A stretch of DNA of 64,000 nt from Gambelia wislizenii (GCA_030847615.1 JAUMIR010000015.1:2559501-2623500), one strand, 5' to 3'; positions 40,100 through 51,244 are shown, counted from the first letter of the stretch. Translations and numbers: made by a program. Notes: generated from the sequence alone by a model not told the origin.

Positions 40100-40105
40100 A
40101 ATAAA
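40100..40105 (+). promoter_or_regulatory. poly(A) signal, proximal
   Basis: AATAAA 190 bp after the stop codon. Confidence 0.6.
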
Positions 40106-40873
40106 CTTAAATATAAAACCAATTTCTGGACAAAAAGTGGAGGGAAAGATTAAAGTAATTTCTGATACATTATATTTTTCTGGAAAGTGCTCCTCGCAAA
40201 CACACACCATAGTCATAGAAGGAATACATATAGAGATTTTAAACTAAGAAAATAAGATTTTATTTCCAACTACTCAAACTTGACTGATTTTTTGTTAATC
40301 ACTGCAAACTGAGGTTCAGGACAAATCACCAAGAAAAGCTTAGGTTACCATGAATGATAAACAATAGCATTTTTATCTTATTCCAGTTTTGACCAATCTT
40401 ATTTTTTAGGAGGAAAGGAAAATCTTAACTCCAAATTTTAAAATCACATTTTTTAGGAGGAAAAGAAAATCTTAACTCCAAATCTTAAACAGGACATAAG
40501 CAACACCTTGGAAGGATGACGAAAATTATTTGACAACCTTCACAGCTCGTTGTGTCCGTGTCACTTTGGGCATTGCGTCCGTCTACCTGGTGTTTTTGAT
40601 GAAGCAGGTTAGGTTTTTGAGACAACGCACAAACCTGGTTTCCAGTAGCAAAAGTGACATGTCTGTCTGCACTGTGATGCAAACCACCTTTAACTCTGAA
40701 AAGAAAAAGCGGTCTCCATCCTTGAGAGGAAGAATAATTCCTTTTTACGACCTATGATGTAAACGGTTCAAAGGACTTCAAGTTAAGAGTTTGTGTATTT
40801 TTGTGAAAAGCAGGCTCACTTTGGCTTTGGAAAAGTTACTACAGTACAATAATATATTAAGAAAAGAAAAGAT

Positions 40874-40879
40874 AATAAA
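40874..40879 (+). promoter_or_regulatory. poly(A) signal, possible distal
   Basis: AATAAA in GATAATAAAATCCC with GTCCTTGCTCGTTGGT downstream, just before repeats resume. Confidence 0.4.
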
Positions 40880-40924
40880 ATCCCTTTCTTATTTAAAGTC
40901 CTTGCTCGTTGGTATATTATTTTT

Positions 40925-41145
40925 TTGGCCAGCTGTAGTAGTTTGAGAGCTGGAGTAGGACTCTGAAAGACTAGGGTTCAACTCCCTTCTGAGCCCAGGA
41001 AACCACTGGGTTGCCCTTGGGCAAGTCACACTCTCTCAGCCTCAGAGGAAAGCAGTGGCAAACCTCAGAAAACTTTTTCCAAGAAAGCCCTAAGAGTGGG
41101 TTGCCATAAGTCAGAGTTGACTTGAAGACATACAACAACAACAGA
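40925..41145 (+). mobile_element. MIR-like tRNA SINE
   Basis: TAGTAGTTTGAGAGCTGGAG head, CTTGGGCAAGTCACACTCTC core, CATAAGTCAGAGTTGACTTG tail and ACAACAACA end: nearly complete. Confidence 0.85.
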
Positions 41146-41154
41146 AAATCTATT

Positions 41155-41625
41155 ATGAATTGGGCACCACAATTCAAAAAGGATATGGACAAATTGGAGC
41201 ATGTCCAGAGGAGGGCGACTAAAATGGTGAAAGGTCTGGAAACGATGCCTTATGAGGAGAGACTTAGGGAGCTGGGTATGTTTAGCCTGGAAAAAAGACG
41301 GTTAAGAGGTGATATGATAGCCCTGTTTAAGTATTTAAAGGGATGTCACGCTGAGGATGGAGCAGGCTTGTTTTCTGCTGCTCCAGAGACTGGAACACGG
41401 AGCCATGGATGCAAGCTCCAGGAACAGAGATCCCACCTCAACATGAGGAGGAACTTTTTGACAGTAAGAGCTGTTCGGCAGTGGAACGCACTCCCTCGGA
41501 GCGTGGTGGGGTCTCCTTCCTTGGAGGTCTTTAAACAGAGGCTGGATGGCCATCTGTCGGGGATGCTATGATCGTGATTTCCTGTGGTCTCTTCCAACTC
41601 TGCAATTCTATGATTCTATGAATCT
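41155..41625 (+). mobile_element. CR1 LINE 3' end
   Basis: Encodes [20 protein letters not shown] through [16 protein letters not shown] in one open frame of about 140 codons, then the ATTCTATGATTCTATG tail. Little decayed. Confidence 0.92.
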
Positions 41626-41689
41626 TCTTTACACCAAAGTCCTGCCTCTGTTGACGCTGAGCCGAACTCAAAGGAAAGGGAACTCTCTG

Positions 41690-41905
41690 TTGTCGTGAGC
41701 CTTGAAGTCATTTGAAGTCATGGGGGTTTCTTGGTAACATTTGCTCAGAGGGGGGTTGCTTTTGCCTTCCTCTGAGGTTGAGAGAGTGTGACTTGCCCAA
41801 GGTCTCCCAGTGGGTTTCCATGGCTGACAGTGGGGATTCGAACCCTGGTCTCCAGAGTTGTAGTCAAGCATTCAAACCAGCATCCCAGGCTGGCTCTCTA
41901 AAGGA
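41690..41905 (-). mobile_element. MIR-like tRNA SINE
   Basis: TTGTCGTGAGCCTTGAAGTC to GGGATTCGAACCCTGGTCTC and TTCAAACCAGCAT. Confidence 0.75.
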
Positions 41906-43436
41906 TGAAGGATGAAGAAGTCCTTATAAAACAGACACAAGAGGGCAGCATCTGCACAGAAATCCACACTGCCTGTGAGTTTGTGATAAAAAGAGCGGTC
42001 AGCCTTGTAGCCAGTTTGTTCTGGAAAGGGAATGCAGTGTTCCAAGCCGAACTATTTTAATTAATGTCAAGGGCTCAAAGAGTAATGAAAGCAAATTCCC
42101 CAGTGGCTCTGTCAATAATGATATCTGAAACTCAGAGCCAAACAGCAGTTGGTTTCCACAGGATGTGTTTCACATTCTGCAGGATGGCTGCCCGAGCATT
42201 TGCCCCAACAGTCCCTCCTTGCTAAGGACGGTGACTATTTTTGGCCTTCTGTCCCTGGTTAAACACTGTCCATATTTTGTCCCTGATTTTGCCTTTGAGG
42301 AGAACTTCTTAAAAAATCAACCAAATCCATAGAAGAGTGATATTGCCCTTTGGTGGATTTTTTTGTCTTTCGCTGCATAGCCAACAGGGCTACAATATGT
42401 TTTCTAAAAATGCAGTGAGTAGCATTTGCTAGCACTGTTGTTCTTCACGTTTCAGGTGCTTTCCTGGGGAAGTTAATCAACACTGAAAAGTAGGGTGCCC
42501 AGAGCGGCCCATGTCCCTTCCCTTTTGTGAGGACGCCCTGTTCCCACTACAGTTTTAGGGAGCTGTCCGGAGCAGCATAATGGGTCTGAGCTACATAGGG
42601 AGGCCAGGGTGTGGGGCATGCAGATTTCATGATGGAACAGCTTAGTTACGTCCCACAATTTGGGGCCTGAGTTGGTTATTGTAAATGAATGCAATATACA
42701 GCAGGCAGTGAAGAGCCTCCAGAGCCATTGGTTAAGGGATAGCTTGGGAAGGAAAATCAGGGTAACAAGAATGCCCCTGTTTTCATCGGAGAAGCTACAC
42801 TTTATGGTAACATTTCCATCTGGAAGGAAAGCATGCCTTAACAATGTAATTCACAAGGACTTAAATAGTTTGAAAACTCTAGTTTGTAAAAATACAAGAA
42901 TGGCCCTTGCGAGGGATGGCATGCAGGCCTGTATGGTGTAGAGGCTTTACAGTTTATTCAAGTCACTCTCCTCATTTCAAGGATAATGTTTCATAGAATG
43001 ACAAAAGCTGTCATTTAACACATTATTACCCAAAGTCCTTTCATAGCTCAACCCCTGCCACTAGGCAAGACCACCCACCCTTCTACAGACAGGCTTACCC
43101 ATTTTCAACTTCAGTCTGCCACAAAGAATCCAAAAGCACCTCACTGATCAAACTCAGTTTCCTAGGTATGGCAGGGTCTGTATCATGTATTTGGTTGGTG
43201 GTCCTTTTGGACCATTTCCCCATTGTCACATCCCGACCCTTGGGCCTTAAACAGGAGATCCACAAATGCCTCTTCATCAAGACAAGCCATATCATTTTCT
43301 TGGGGATGATAAATCACCCAAAGGGCACAAGCAGCTTCTTTCACTAGCATGGTTTAGCTGATGTTGTGTGTGTTGGGATTTTCCGCTCCAAGTATAATCA
43401 CACTTGATCTGGAAGGGAAGGGGATAAGAGTCCACA
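41906..43436. other. no recognised gene or repeat
   Basis: Moderate GC. Short ORFs (for example 42660-42941) lack splice context or familiar motifs. Confidence 0.5.
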
Positions 43437-43766
43437 CCATGCATGCCAAATGTCCCAGTTTGGCAGGAGCTGTCCCAATTAATCCTCTGTTGTCCCATTT
43501 TTTCAGCTGCTTTTAAAATGTCCTGGCTTCTCCTTCCACTTCCCCACTTCGTCCTCAGCTTACTTCAAGTTGCTACAGACTCAGTTCAAAGTGCAAAAGG
43601 AGTTGAATTAAGACTGAAGAGGAGAGGATAGGATTGTGCCCATCCCAGTCGGCTCAGACAAAAGCAAACTGCTGCAGCCTGGCCTTTCTGTTCTTCCTCA
43701 TTCACAGCTTTTACCATCCTGACCACCCTCTGATATTACTTGGCTACCAGTTTTCATCTACAGGAA
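43437..43766 (+). repeat. unnamed MITE family X, copy 2
   Basis: GCATGCCAAATGTCCCAGTT at the left, then the blocks shared with copy 1, to CCAGTTTTCATCTAC. Confidence 0.7.
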
Positions 43767-43774
43767 CTACAAAC

Positions 43775-44005
43775 TCCCGGAAAAGAGATTCCACCTAAAC
43801 ATTAGGAAGAACTTCCTGACAGTAAGACCTGTTTGGAAGTGGAATGCACTGCCTGGTGGTGGAGTCTCCTTCTTTGGAGGTTTTAAACAGAGGCTAGATG
43901 GCCATCTGTTGGGAATGATTTAATTGTGTATTATTGCAAGTCAGAATGGGGTTGGACTGGATGGCCCTTGGGGTCTCTTCCAACTCTATGATTCTATGAT
44001 CTGTG
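43775..44005 (+). mobile_element. CR1 LINE 3' end
   Basis: GGAAAAGAGATTCCACCTAA to CCAACTCTATGATTCTATGA. Confidence 0.9.
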
Positions 44006-44820
44006 AGATGTAGGAGGGTATACACACCTCCATAAGCATGCTGGCCCAAGAGCAGTAGTCCCTGCTGTGGGTAGCAGCTGTGCTGGGAACCAGGGCTGGA
44101 GCTCTTTTTTTATTCTTTAGCGAAGAATTCTTGGAAGTTTTGGCAGCCCGAAATGAAGCTTGATTGCAGGTTTGGCTTTCTTGAGAGGGCAAGGCCAGCA
44201 GGCCAGACTTCATTCTTCTTCATTGGCAAGAGGTGGTGAATTGCATGTTTGATAGCACCGGAGTGGAGAAATCGAGATAACAGAACATGTTTCAAAATGA
44301 ATAATGTGTTCTTTCTATTGTTAGATGTGCAGTATAAAAAAAACCATTCAAGAAGCCACAGCCATGAGCTATGCTAAATATTCCTTATTTTTTTTGTTTC
44401 TGATTGTACGTTGACTTTGCTCCCCTTCCTCTCTGTTCCCCATCCAAGAGGTTTTTTGCTGGTAATTGCTGCTTTGGAACACAAGGGAGGCACTGTGTCC
44501 AGTGACTGAAAGCCATCCCTTCACCCAGCAGCCTGAAAAACTGCCTGCCACCTTTCCCGCACCCCATGCAATGACCTCGTAAAACCAGTACTCCCAAAAG
44601 AAACTCCCTCTAGTCTCAAACAAAAGGGTCCTTAGTGGCTTGAAAGGATCAGAAAACAGCCTCAGAAGTGCTTTGGGATCCTTAAGGTCATGCTTGGCAA
44701 TTCGCTGAGCAAACTGGGATGCCGTTAACATGCCTCTGAAACACGTCCATCTCTCCAAAGCAGTTAACATACTGAAGGAAAATCCATATGAGGTGAATTA
44801 GGAAGATAGGATGCCATTTT
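44006..44820. other. no recognised gene or repeat
   Basis: Minus-strand ORFs here have no familiar domain. Nothing else was recognised. Confidence 0.45.
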
Positions 44821-44824
44821 ACGT

Positions 44825-45270
44825 AACAATAACAACAGTTAACTTTATTTATACCTGCCTTCCCCCCCCCCAAGATTGGGGCTCACAAATTAAAACAATA
44901 TAGTAGAAGAGCAGCTAACAAATCAAAACAATTACAATATATTTTAAAACATACCAAAAAGGCAACACTAAAATAGAATTAAACTATTATAAATATTATA
45001 AGAATTTGAAACATCCACTTAAAAAGCATTAAAAAGCTGTGCTGATTTTAAACAATACAGCACTGTCTTATAACCCTTTAGTTAAAAGCCATCTATCCTA
45101 AAAGCTGATCAGCATAACATAAAATAAAAAGTTTCCCAACAGAAGGACAGCAAGGAAGAGGCCTTTCTACCCCCATTAGGCAGCGAGTTCCAAAATCTAG
45201 GAGCAGCCACCAAGAAGGCCCCGTCTCCTGTCTCCATCAACCGTACTTGTGAAGAATGGAGGCGAAAAAA
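44825..45270 (-). mobile_element. L2-like LINE 3' end
   Basis: Tail TTTATTTATACCTGCCTTCC; in the minus strand the RT end reads TGDGAFLVAAPRFWNSLP. Confidence 0.8.
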
Positions 45271-45554
45271 TATTAAATAATGATTCTAAAAACCCTGACG
45301 TCAGTTCTGGCAGTACATCACTCTTTTTGTAGGAAATGAGTTACACACGGTGTGAGTTTGCTCTCTCATGTTTTTGGTTTTTTAAAGCACAAATTGGTCA
45401 CTATATTTGCCTTCCCAGCTGAAGTGCTTGAGAAGCAAATCAAAATATGATAATGTTCTTCACAGTAGCCACATTTCCCCCTCTTTGCAGAATTGTCTTT
45501 TCTTAAATAAGAAGTTCAAGAGCAAGCTTGGCATGGGCCAGAAATGTACACTCT

Positions 45555-45898
45555 CTGCATACCCTCCAGCTTCCTGATTTGGCAGGGACAGTCCCAATTA
45601 ACCCTCGGGTGCTCACTTTTTCAGTTACTTTTAAAATGTCCCAGTTTCCCCTCCTCTCCCTATTTTCTCCTCAGATTACTTCAGTTGCTGCAAACTGAGT
45701 TCAGAGTGGAAAACCAATTTGCACTCAATGAACTTGGCAGCGAGGGAGAGTCTTGACCTTCCCAGTCGGCTCAGGCAAAAGCAAACTGCTGCAGTTTCTC
45801 CTGGTTTGTCTGTTCTTCCTCATGAATGGCTTTTGCCCTCTTCACCACACTCTGATGTTGGTTGGCCACACGTGTCCCAGTTTTCATTTGTGGACTGT
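45555..45898 (+). repeat. unnamed MITE family X, copy 3
   Basis: Best left terminus of the family: TGCATACCCTCCAGC. The right end is cut at TTTTCATTTGTGGA by the hAT element that follows. Confidence 0.7.
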
Positions 45899-46078
45899 GA
45901 TGTTTCTCAACCAGGGCTCCCTGGAACCCTAGGATTCCCCAAGAGGTTGCTAGGGTTTCCTCAAGAGATTGTGATTGTAAGGGGGGGAAGCAATAGCAAT
46001 ATATAGAATAATGTTTATTCCCTGAGACCTGAAAAGTATTTCAAGGGTTCCTCCAAGATAAAAAGGTTGAGAAAGGCT
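45899..46078 (+). mobile_element. hAT-like element
   Basis: TTTCTCAACCAGGGCTCCCT at the left and AAAAGGTTGAGAAAGGCT at the right are inverted repeats of Charlie-like type. Confidence 0.6.
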
Positions 46079-46188
46079 ATGTTAGCGGGTATGTCTCTCC
46101 TCAATTTTCCAATTATTACGAATCTGTGCCAGCAGATTTGGGTTACTGGGTGTTTCTTCACATGATGTGGGAGCTGCATCTTGATATA

Positions 46189-46423
46189 CAGTTGTCCCTT
46201 CATCTTTTCTGGGGTTTGGTTCCTGGACGCCCATGGATACCAAAATCCGTGAATACTCAAGTCTCATTATATGCAATGGCATAGCAAAATGGTGTCCCTT
46301 ATATAAGATGGCAAAACCAAGGTTTGCTTTTGGGATTATTATTTTTTAAAGAATATTTTTCAAGCTGTGAATACTGTACTTAGATCTATGAATACCAAAT
46401 CTGTGGATACAGAGGGACAACTG
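46189..46423 (-). mobile_element. Tigger-like MITE, family A
   Basis: CAGTTGTCCCTTCATC to CAGAGGGACAACTG with TA on both sides. Confidence 0.9.
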
Positions 46424-46671
46424 TACAGTAATCCCCGTTTGAAATGACACCCCATGAATAAATAAATTTACTGACAGAGACCTAAATTGAATCCTAACCT
46501 CTTGGTTATTATCAACTAGAATAGACCCATTAAATCAATGGCACTTACCTACGTGTTGACTTACCACGTTCCCACTGCTTCAATACTCTACTCTAGTTGG
46601 AACTAACAACTAGATTTAGGTTACTAATCATTGCTCTAGACAGCTGGGTACAATTTTAAGAGGTGAAAGGG

Positions 46672-46905
46672 TGTTTCCACACTAAATAATTATATCACTT
46701 TCATACCACTTTAACTGTCCTGGGTCCATCTTATGGAATCCTGGGATTTGTAGTTTTGTATGATACATAGAATTCTCTACCAGAGTGCTCTAATGCCAGA
46801 GTCCAGGGCTAGCAAATTCTAAGTCCCTTGCCAGACTACAAATCTCAGGATTCCATAGGATGGAACCAGGGCAGTCAAAGTGGTATCAAAGTACTAAGGT
46901 TGTGC
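46672..46905 (+). mobile_element. hAT-like MITE
   Basis: CACACTAAATAATTATATCA left and TCAAAGTGGTATCAAAGTAC right, with GGGATTTGTAGTTTTGTATG and AGGATTCCATAGGATGGA inside. Confidence 0.65.
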
Positions 46906-46929
46906 CCAGAAATGCCTTCATTGTTTCCT

Positions 46930-47316
46930 AGGGTGCATCTACATACAGGAATAATGCAGTTTGACACCACTTTAACTGCCATGGCTCCATCCTATGGAAT
47001 TATGGAATGGCCTGCCAGACGAGATCCGTCTTATTACCACCTTAGATAGCTTTAAAAAAAGTTGTCAAGACGGATCTTTTCCGGCAGGCCTTTCCTGAAT
47101 AACTATCCTGGCCCAAGACTTGGCTGTCCTTTCTGAGCTGCAATTGTATGTTTTAATTTTTTTCCTAATTTATATATTTTTAATTATTGTATGTTTTTAA
47201 TCCTTTATCATTTAATATTATTTTAAGGGGTGGGTGGGCTAGGGTATTGTGATTATGGAGTTTTTATATTGTAAGCCACCCCGATTACATTGCAGAGGGG
47301 CGGAAAAGAAATAAAA

Positions 47317-47351
<35 letters not shown>

Positions 47352-47518
47352 TATCCTACAGAATCATGAGATTTGTAGTTTGGTGAGGCACCAGCACTCT
47401 TTGGCAAGGAAGGCTAAAGACCTTGTAAAACTACAAATCTCAAGATTCAATAGGATGGAGCTACAGCATTTAAAGTGTTGTCGAACTGCATTATTTCTAC
47501 AGTGTAGAGATACCCCTA
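46930..47518 (+). mobile_element. hAT-like MITE split by an L2 insertion
   Basis: Head 46930-46999 (GGGTGCATCTACATACAGGA) and body 47356-47518 (TTTGTAGTTTGGTGAGGC to TTATTTCTACAGTGTAGA) join into one element. Between them is the L2 tail. Confidence 0.8.
47000..47352 (+). mobile_element. L2-like LINE 3' end, nested
   Basis: Encodes LWNGLPDEIRLITTLDSFKK, then GTAAGCCACCCCGATTACAT and an (ATT)n tail. Flanked by ATCCTATGGAAT and ATCCTACAGAAT, a probable target-site duplication. Confidence 0.8.
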
Positions 47519-47519
47519 G

Positions 47520-48412
47520 TCATCTCTGCTCTGTTACATGAAGGGGTGTTGGAGTTAGCTGCATTACCAGCAACAAAAGTCCAGTGGGTGTTAGGGTTTT
47601 TTAAATTTTTAAATAGGTTCCCCCAGATTTTTAAATAGATTAAGTGCCATTTAGATTTCTTCCCCTGCCTTGCATGTTTTTTGTACAGTCAAGTGACTCT
47701 TATTGGATAAACACAGCCAATCCAGTCTGCCACTCACTCAGCCTTAAGACAGCATCTGTAAGTGTAGGCTCAAGGTTAAAATTAGACATTGTGTTAATAC
47801 CTACCATTTACTTGTACCATATGTACTCTTCCTATTTCCAATTGTATGAGGGAGAGAGAAAGGCGGGGTGGGGAGGCCAGCGAGATACAATCAGGGCTAA
47901 TCCAAATTGATCCGTCCAAGCTCTAATTATCTAACTGACCTTCATAAGAAGCTGCTTTTCTGTGTTGCCAAAACATCCATCCAAAACCATTTGTTTTTTA
48001 AAATAATAATATTTCTAATTTTAAGATATTAAGCTATATCTTTAATATCATGTAAAATTCACTTAGAGGCAGTTCATAATTCATGCAAATTTTGAGTATA
48101 CACAGCATACCATATAAAACTAATATATATAATCCCACAAAGCAATTGCATTTCTTTAGTGTTTGGAGACATCAGCATTTCACAATTAAATTGTGGGGAA
48201 GACCCACCCATCTCATCCTCTGATTTGCTCTCCCACTGTTAGTGGCAGCAGGTACGCAAACTTTCCTTGTGCAATAGTGAATTGTTATTTGCTGCTGAGA
48301 TGCTGAATGAGAGATCGCCAAGAGCCCTGGTCATCCAGAGCCATGCTCAGGTCTTGCAAACTCAGGCCAGCAGCCATGGCTTGCTTGATGGAGCCTTTGC
48401 CCAGTGGCTAGA
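47520..48412. other. no recognised gene or repeat
   Basis: AT-rich. No splice-supported frame or repeat landmark was recognised. Confidence 0.5.
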
Positions 48413-48413
48413 T

Positions 48414-48557
48414 TACTTTGGCCCTCCAGATGTTTGGGACTTTGATCCTCCAGATGTTTGGGACTTCGTCTCCCAGAATTCCTGACCCAAGGTGGCTAAG
48501 GCTTCTGGGAGATGAAGTCCCAAACACTTGGATGACCAAAGTTTGGGAGTCACTGAA
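48414..48557 (+). mobile_element. foldback hAT-like MITE
   Basis: CTTTGGCCCTCCAGATGTTT at the left and AACACTTGGATGACCAAAGT at the right. The CCAGATGTTTGGGACTT block is duplicated inside. Confidence 0.7.
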
Positions 48558-48564
48558 TTGCTTC

Positions 48565-48870
48565 TAGCCAAAAGGTGGATGTAAAGCAGAGCAGAGGGTG
48601 AGCTCTGGTGCCATAATGACTGTGAGGGCAGGAGGAGGAACTTGACAGTAAATACATCAACCCTGTTCACAGTGTCTTTGCACCTGCAACCTGAAACTGA
48701 GCCTTGGAAATTGTCACGGGGTTACTCTCTCTGGAGATTTTCTCCAGCCCTTTTCTCTTGGCTGGAGCTGAGCCTCTCAAAAGTGGAGAATTTGCACTCT
48801 TGTCTCCTGCTTGGATATAACCCATGAAAACTGAAGGTGCAAGGACAGGCCCTGAGATCTGGCAACCTTA
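48565..48870 (+). repeat. unnamed repeat family Y, 3' half
   Basis: ATTGCTTCTAGCCAAAAGGT, AGTGGAGAATTTGCACTCTT and CCTGAGATCTGGCAACC are shared with 58.58-58.91 kb. Confidence 0.6.
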
Positions 48871-49047
48871 TCTTCTTTCCCCACTTTTCCCAGCATTATT
48901 GCTTTTCCAATGAGTCATGTTGTTTTGTGATACATGCAAAGTACAGCAGCCTCTGTCTGGTCATCTTGGCTTCTAGGGATTGTTCAGCCCAGATTTTCTC
49001 TTAGACCCCTTCATTTGTCTTTTGGAATTCCATGGTATCTCATATAT

Positions 49048-49110
49048 TATAGAATCACAGAGTTGGAAGAGACCACGAGGGCCATCTAGTCCACCCCCTT
49101 CTGTCATACA
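49048..49110 (-). mobile_element. CR1 LINE 3' tail
   Basis: TAGAATCACAGAGTTGGAAG and CATCTAGTCCACCCCCTTCT. Confidence 0.8.
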
Positions 49111-49112
49111 AC

Positions 49113-49192
49113 AACAACAACAACAATAATAATAATAAAATTTATTTATACCCCGCCCCTCTGCTAAAAACAATCGGGGAGGCTTACAATAC
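49113..49192 (-). mobile_element. L2-like LINE 3' tail
   Basis: (AAC)n/(AAT)n then TACCCCGCCCCTCTGCTAAA and AGGCTTACAATAC. Confidence 0.6.
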
Positions 49193-49465
49193 AAGAGCTG
49201 CTCCAAAGACTAGGACACGGAGCAATGGACTCAAACTGGAAAAGAGATTCCACATAAACACGAGGAAGAACTTCCTGACAGTAAGAGCTGTTCGGAAGTG
49301 GAATGCACTGCCTGGGAGTGTGGTAGAGTCTCCTTCTTTGGAGGTTTTTAAGCAGAGGCTGGATGGCCATCTGTCGGGAATGATTTGATTGTGTCTTCCT
49401 GCATGGCACAATGGGGTTGGACTGGATGGCCCTTGAGGTCTCTTCCAACTCTATGATTCTATTAA
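49193..49465 (+). mobile_element. CR1 LINE 3' end
   Basis: CCAAAGACTAGGACACGGAG to CCAACTCTATGATTCTATTA. Confidence 0.88.
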
Positions 49466-49627
49466 GACACCATCAAAGCCCTTCCAACAGGAGGCCATCC
49501 AGCCTCTGATTAAAAATCTCCAAAGAAGGAGACTCCACCATACTCCCGGGCAGTGTATTCCACTCCTGAACAGCTCTTATGGTCAGGAAGGTCTTCCTAA
49601 TGTTTAGGTGGAATCTCTTTTCCTGTA
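49466..49627 (-). mobile_element. CR1 LINE 3' fragment
   Basis: CCATCCAGCCTCTGATTAAA to GGTGGAATCTCTTTTCCTGT, opposite to both its neighbours. Confidence 0.85.
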
Positions 49628-49630
49628 GTG

Positions 49631-51232
49631 TGAATCCAGAACAGAATAAGCAAAGAGGTAGTACAGGAATACCTTCTTAATCTAAATGAATTTAAATCTC
49701 CAGGACCAGATGAACTACATCCAAGAGTATTAAAAGAGCTGGCAAATGTAATCTCAGAGCCATTGGCAATAATCTTTGAGAACTCTTGGAGAACAGGAGA
49801 AGTCCCAGCAGACTGGAGGAGGGCAAACGTTGTCCCTATTTTCAAAAAGGAGAAAAAGGAGGATCCCAACAATTATCGTCCAGTCAGTCTGACATCAATA
49901 CTAGGGAAGATTCTAGAGCACTTCATTAAACAGAGAGTCTGTGAACATTTAGAAGGCAATGCCATAATCACAAAAAGTCAACATGGGTTTCAGAGAAACA
50001 AGTCATGCCAGACTAATCTGATCTCTTTTTTTGATAAAATTACCAGCTTGGTAGATGAAGGGAACGCTGTGGATATCGTATACCTTGATTTCAGTAAGTC
50101 CTTTGACAAGGTTCCCCATGACATTCTTGCAAACAAACTTGTAAAATGTGGGCTAGACAAGTTAACTATTAAATGGATTTGTAATTGGTTGACCGGCCGA
50201 ACCCAAAGGTTGCTCAGCAGTGGTTCCTCTTCATCTTGGAAAGATGTGACCAGTGGGGTGCCACAGGGTTCTGTCCTGGGCCCAGTGCTATTCAACATCT
50301 TTATCAATGACTTGGATGATGGAATTAGGGGCATACTTACCAAATTTGCAGATGACACCAAATTAGGAGGAGTAGCTAATACCCTAGAGGACAGGATCAA
50401 AATTCAAAATGACCTAGATAGACTGGAGAGCTGGGCCAAAGCTAACAAAATGAAATTCAATACGGAGAAATGTAAGGTACTGCACTTAGGGCGAACAAAT
50501 GAAATGCATAGATATAGGATGGGGGAGACCTGGCTGAATGAGACTACATGCGAAAGGGATCTAGGAGTCCTAGTAGACCACAAGTTGAACATGAGTCAAC
50601 AGTGTGATGCGGCAGCTAAAAAGGCCGATGCAATTTTGGGCTGCATCAATAGAAGTATAGTGTCTAGATCAAGGGAAGTAATAGTGCCGCTCTATTCTGC
50701 CTTGGTCAGACCTCACCTAGAATACTGTGTCCAGTTCTGGGCACCACAATTCAAAAAGGATATTGACAAATTGGAGCGTGTCCAGAGAAGGGCAACTAAA
50801 ATGGTGAAAGGTCTGGAAACGATGCCTTATGAGGAGAGACTTAGGGAGCTGGGTATGTTTAGCCTGGAAAAAAGACGGTTAAGGGGTGATATGATAGCCC
50901 TGTTTAAGTATTTGAAGGGGTGTCACGTTGAGGATGGAGCAGGCTTGTTTTCTGCTGCTCCAGATACTGGAACACGGAGCAATGGGTGCAAGCTCCAGGA
51001 ACAGAGATTCCACCTCAACATTAGGAGGAACTTTTTGACAGTAAGTGCTGTTCAGCAGTGGAACACACTCCCTCCGAGCATGGTGGGGTCTCCTTCCTTG
51101 GAGGTCTTCAAACAGAGGCTGGATGGCCATCTGTCAGGGATGCTTTGATCGTGATTTCCTGCGTGGCAGGGGGTTGGACTGGATGGCCCTAGTGGTCTCT
51201 TCCAACTCTGCAATTCTATGATTCTATGATTG
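49631..51232 (+). mobile_element. CR1 LINE, longest copy, open RT frame
   Basis: 5'-truncated element of 1.6 kb with the RT domain and 3' tail (TCTATGATTCTATGATTG). It differs little from the 41.2 and 55.4 kb copies, so it belongs to a young subfamily. Confidence 0.93.
49634..51148 (+). CDS. CR1 reverse transcriptase, N-terminally truncated
   Basis: An open frame of 504 codons without an initiating ATG at its truncated start. From the N-terminus: SPGPDELHPRVLKEL, then DPNNYRPVSLTSILGKILEH (fingers), YLDFSKSFDKVPH with a catalytic Asp, SGVPQGSVLGPVLF, FADDTKLGG at 50345 with the catalytic Asp pair, and the CR1 C-terminal domain ending [13 protein letters not shown]. The endonuclease domain and ORF1 are missing, so the copy cannot move alone. 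Its unbroken frame shows recent insertion. In family members this enzyme copies RNA into DNA at a nicked target. Confidence 0.9.
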   Translation: MQNRISKEVVQEYLLNLNEFKSPGPDELHPRVLKELANVISEPLAIIFENSWRTGEVPADWRRANVVPIFKKEKKEDPNNYRPVSLTSILGKILEHFIKQRVCEHLEGNAIITKSQHGFQRNKSCQTNLISFFDKITSLVDEGNAVDIVYLDFSKSFDKVPHDILANKLVKCGLDKLTIKWICNWLTGRTQRLLSSGSSSSWKDVTSGVPQGSVLGPVLFNIFINDLDDGIRGILTKFADDTKLGGVANTLEDRIKIQNDLDRLESWAKANKMKFNTEKCKVLHLGRTNEMHRYRMGETWLNETTCERDLGVLVDHKLNMSQQCDAAAKKADAILGCINRSIVSRSREVIVPLYSALVRPHLEYCVQFWAPQFKKDIDKLERVQRRATKMVKGLETMPYEERLRELGMFSLEKRRLRGDMIALFKYLKGCHVEDGAGLFSAAPDTGTRSNGCKLQEQRFHLNIRRNFLTVSAVQQWNTLPPSMVGSPSLEVFKQRLDGHLSGML

Positions 51233-51244
51233 CTCCATGTCTTG

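Larger units (their letters stand above)
39912..40890 (+). other. 3' untranslated region of the unknown gene
   Basis: AT-rich and without recognised transposons to about 40.9 kb. A 40-bp segment is repeated at 40402 and 40449 (TTTTTTAGGAGGAAA, offset 47 bp). Confidence 0.55.

Noticed and set aside
40485..40757. Possible terminal exon on either strand (an acceptor-like TTTTCTTTTCAG on the minus strand)
   Set aside because: No familiar protein in any frame, stops in the best minus frame, and it lies in the 3' UTR area of the gene ending at 39911.
42660..42941. ORF of 93 codons
   Set aside because: No start context, splice sites or familiar motif; overlaps an equally long minus ORF.
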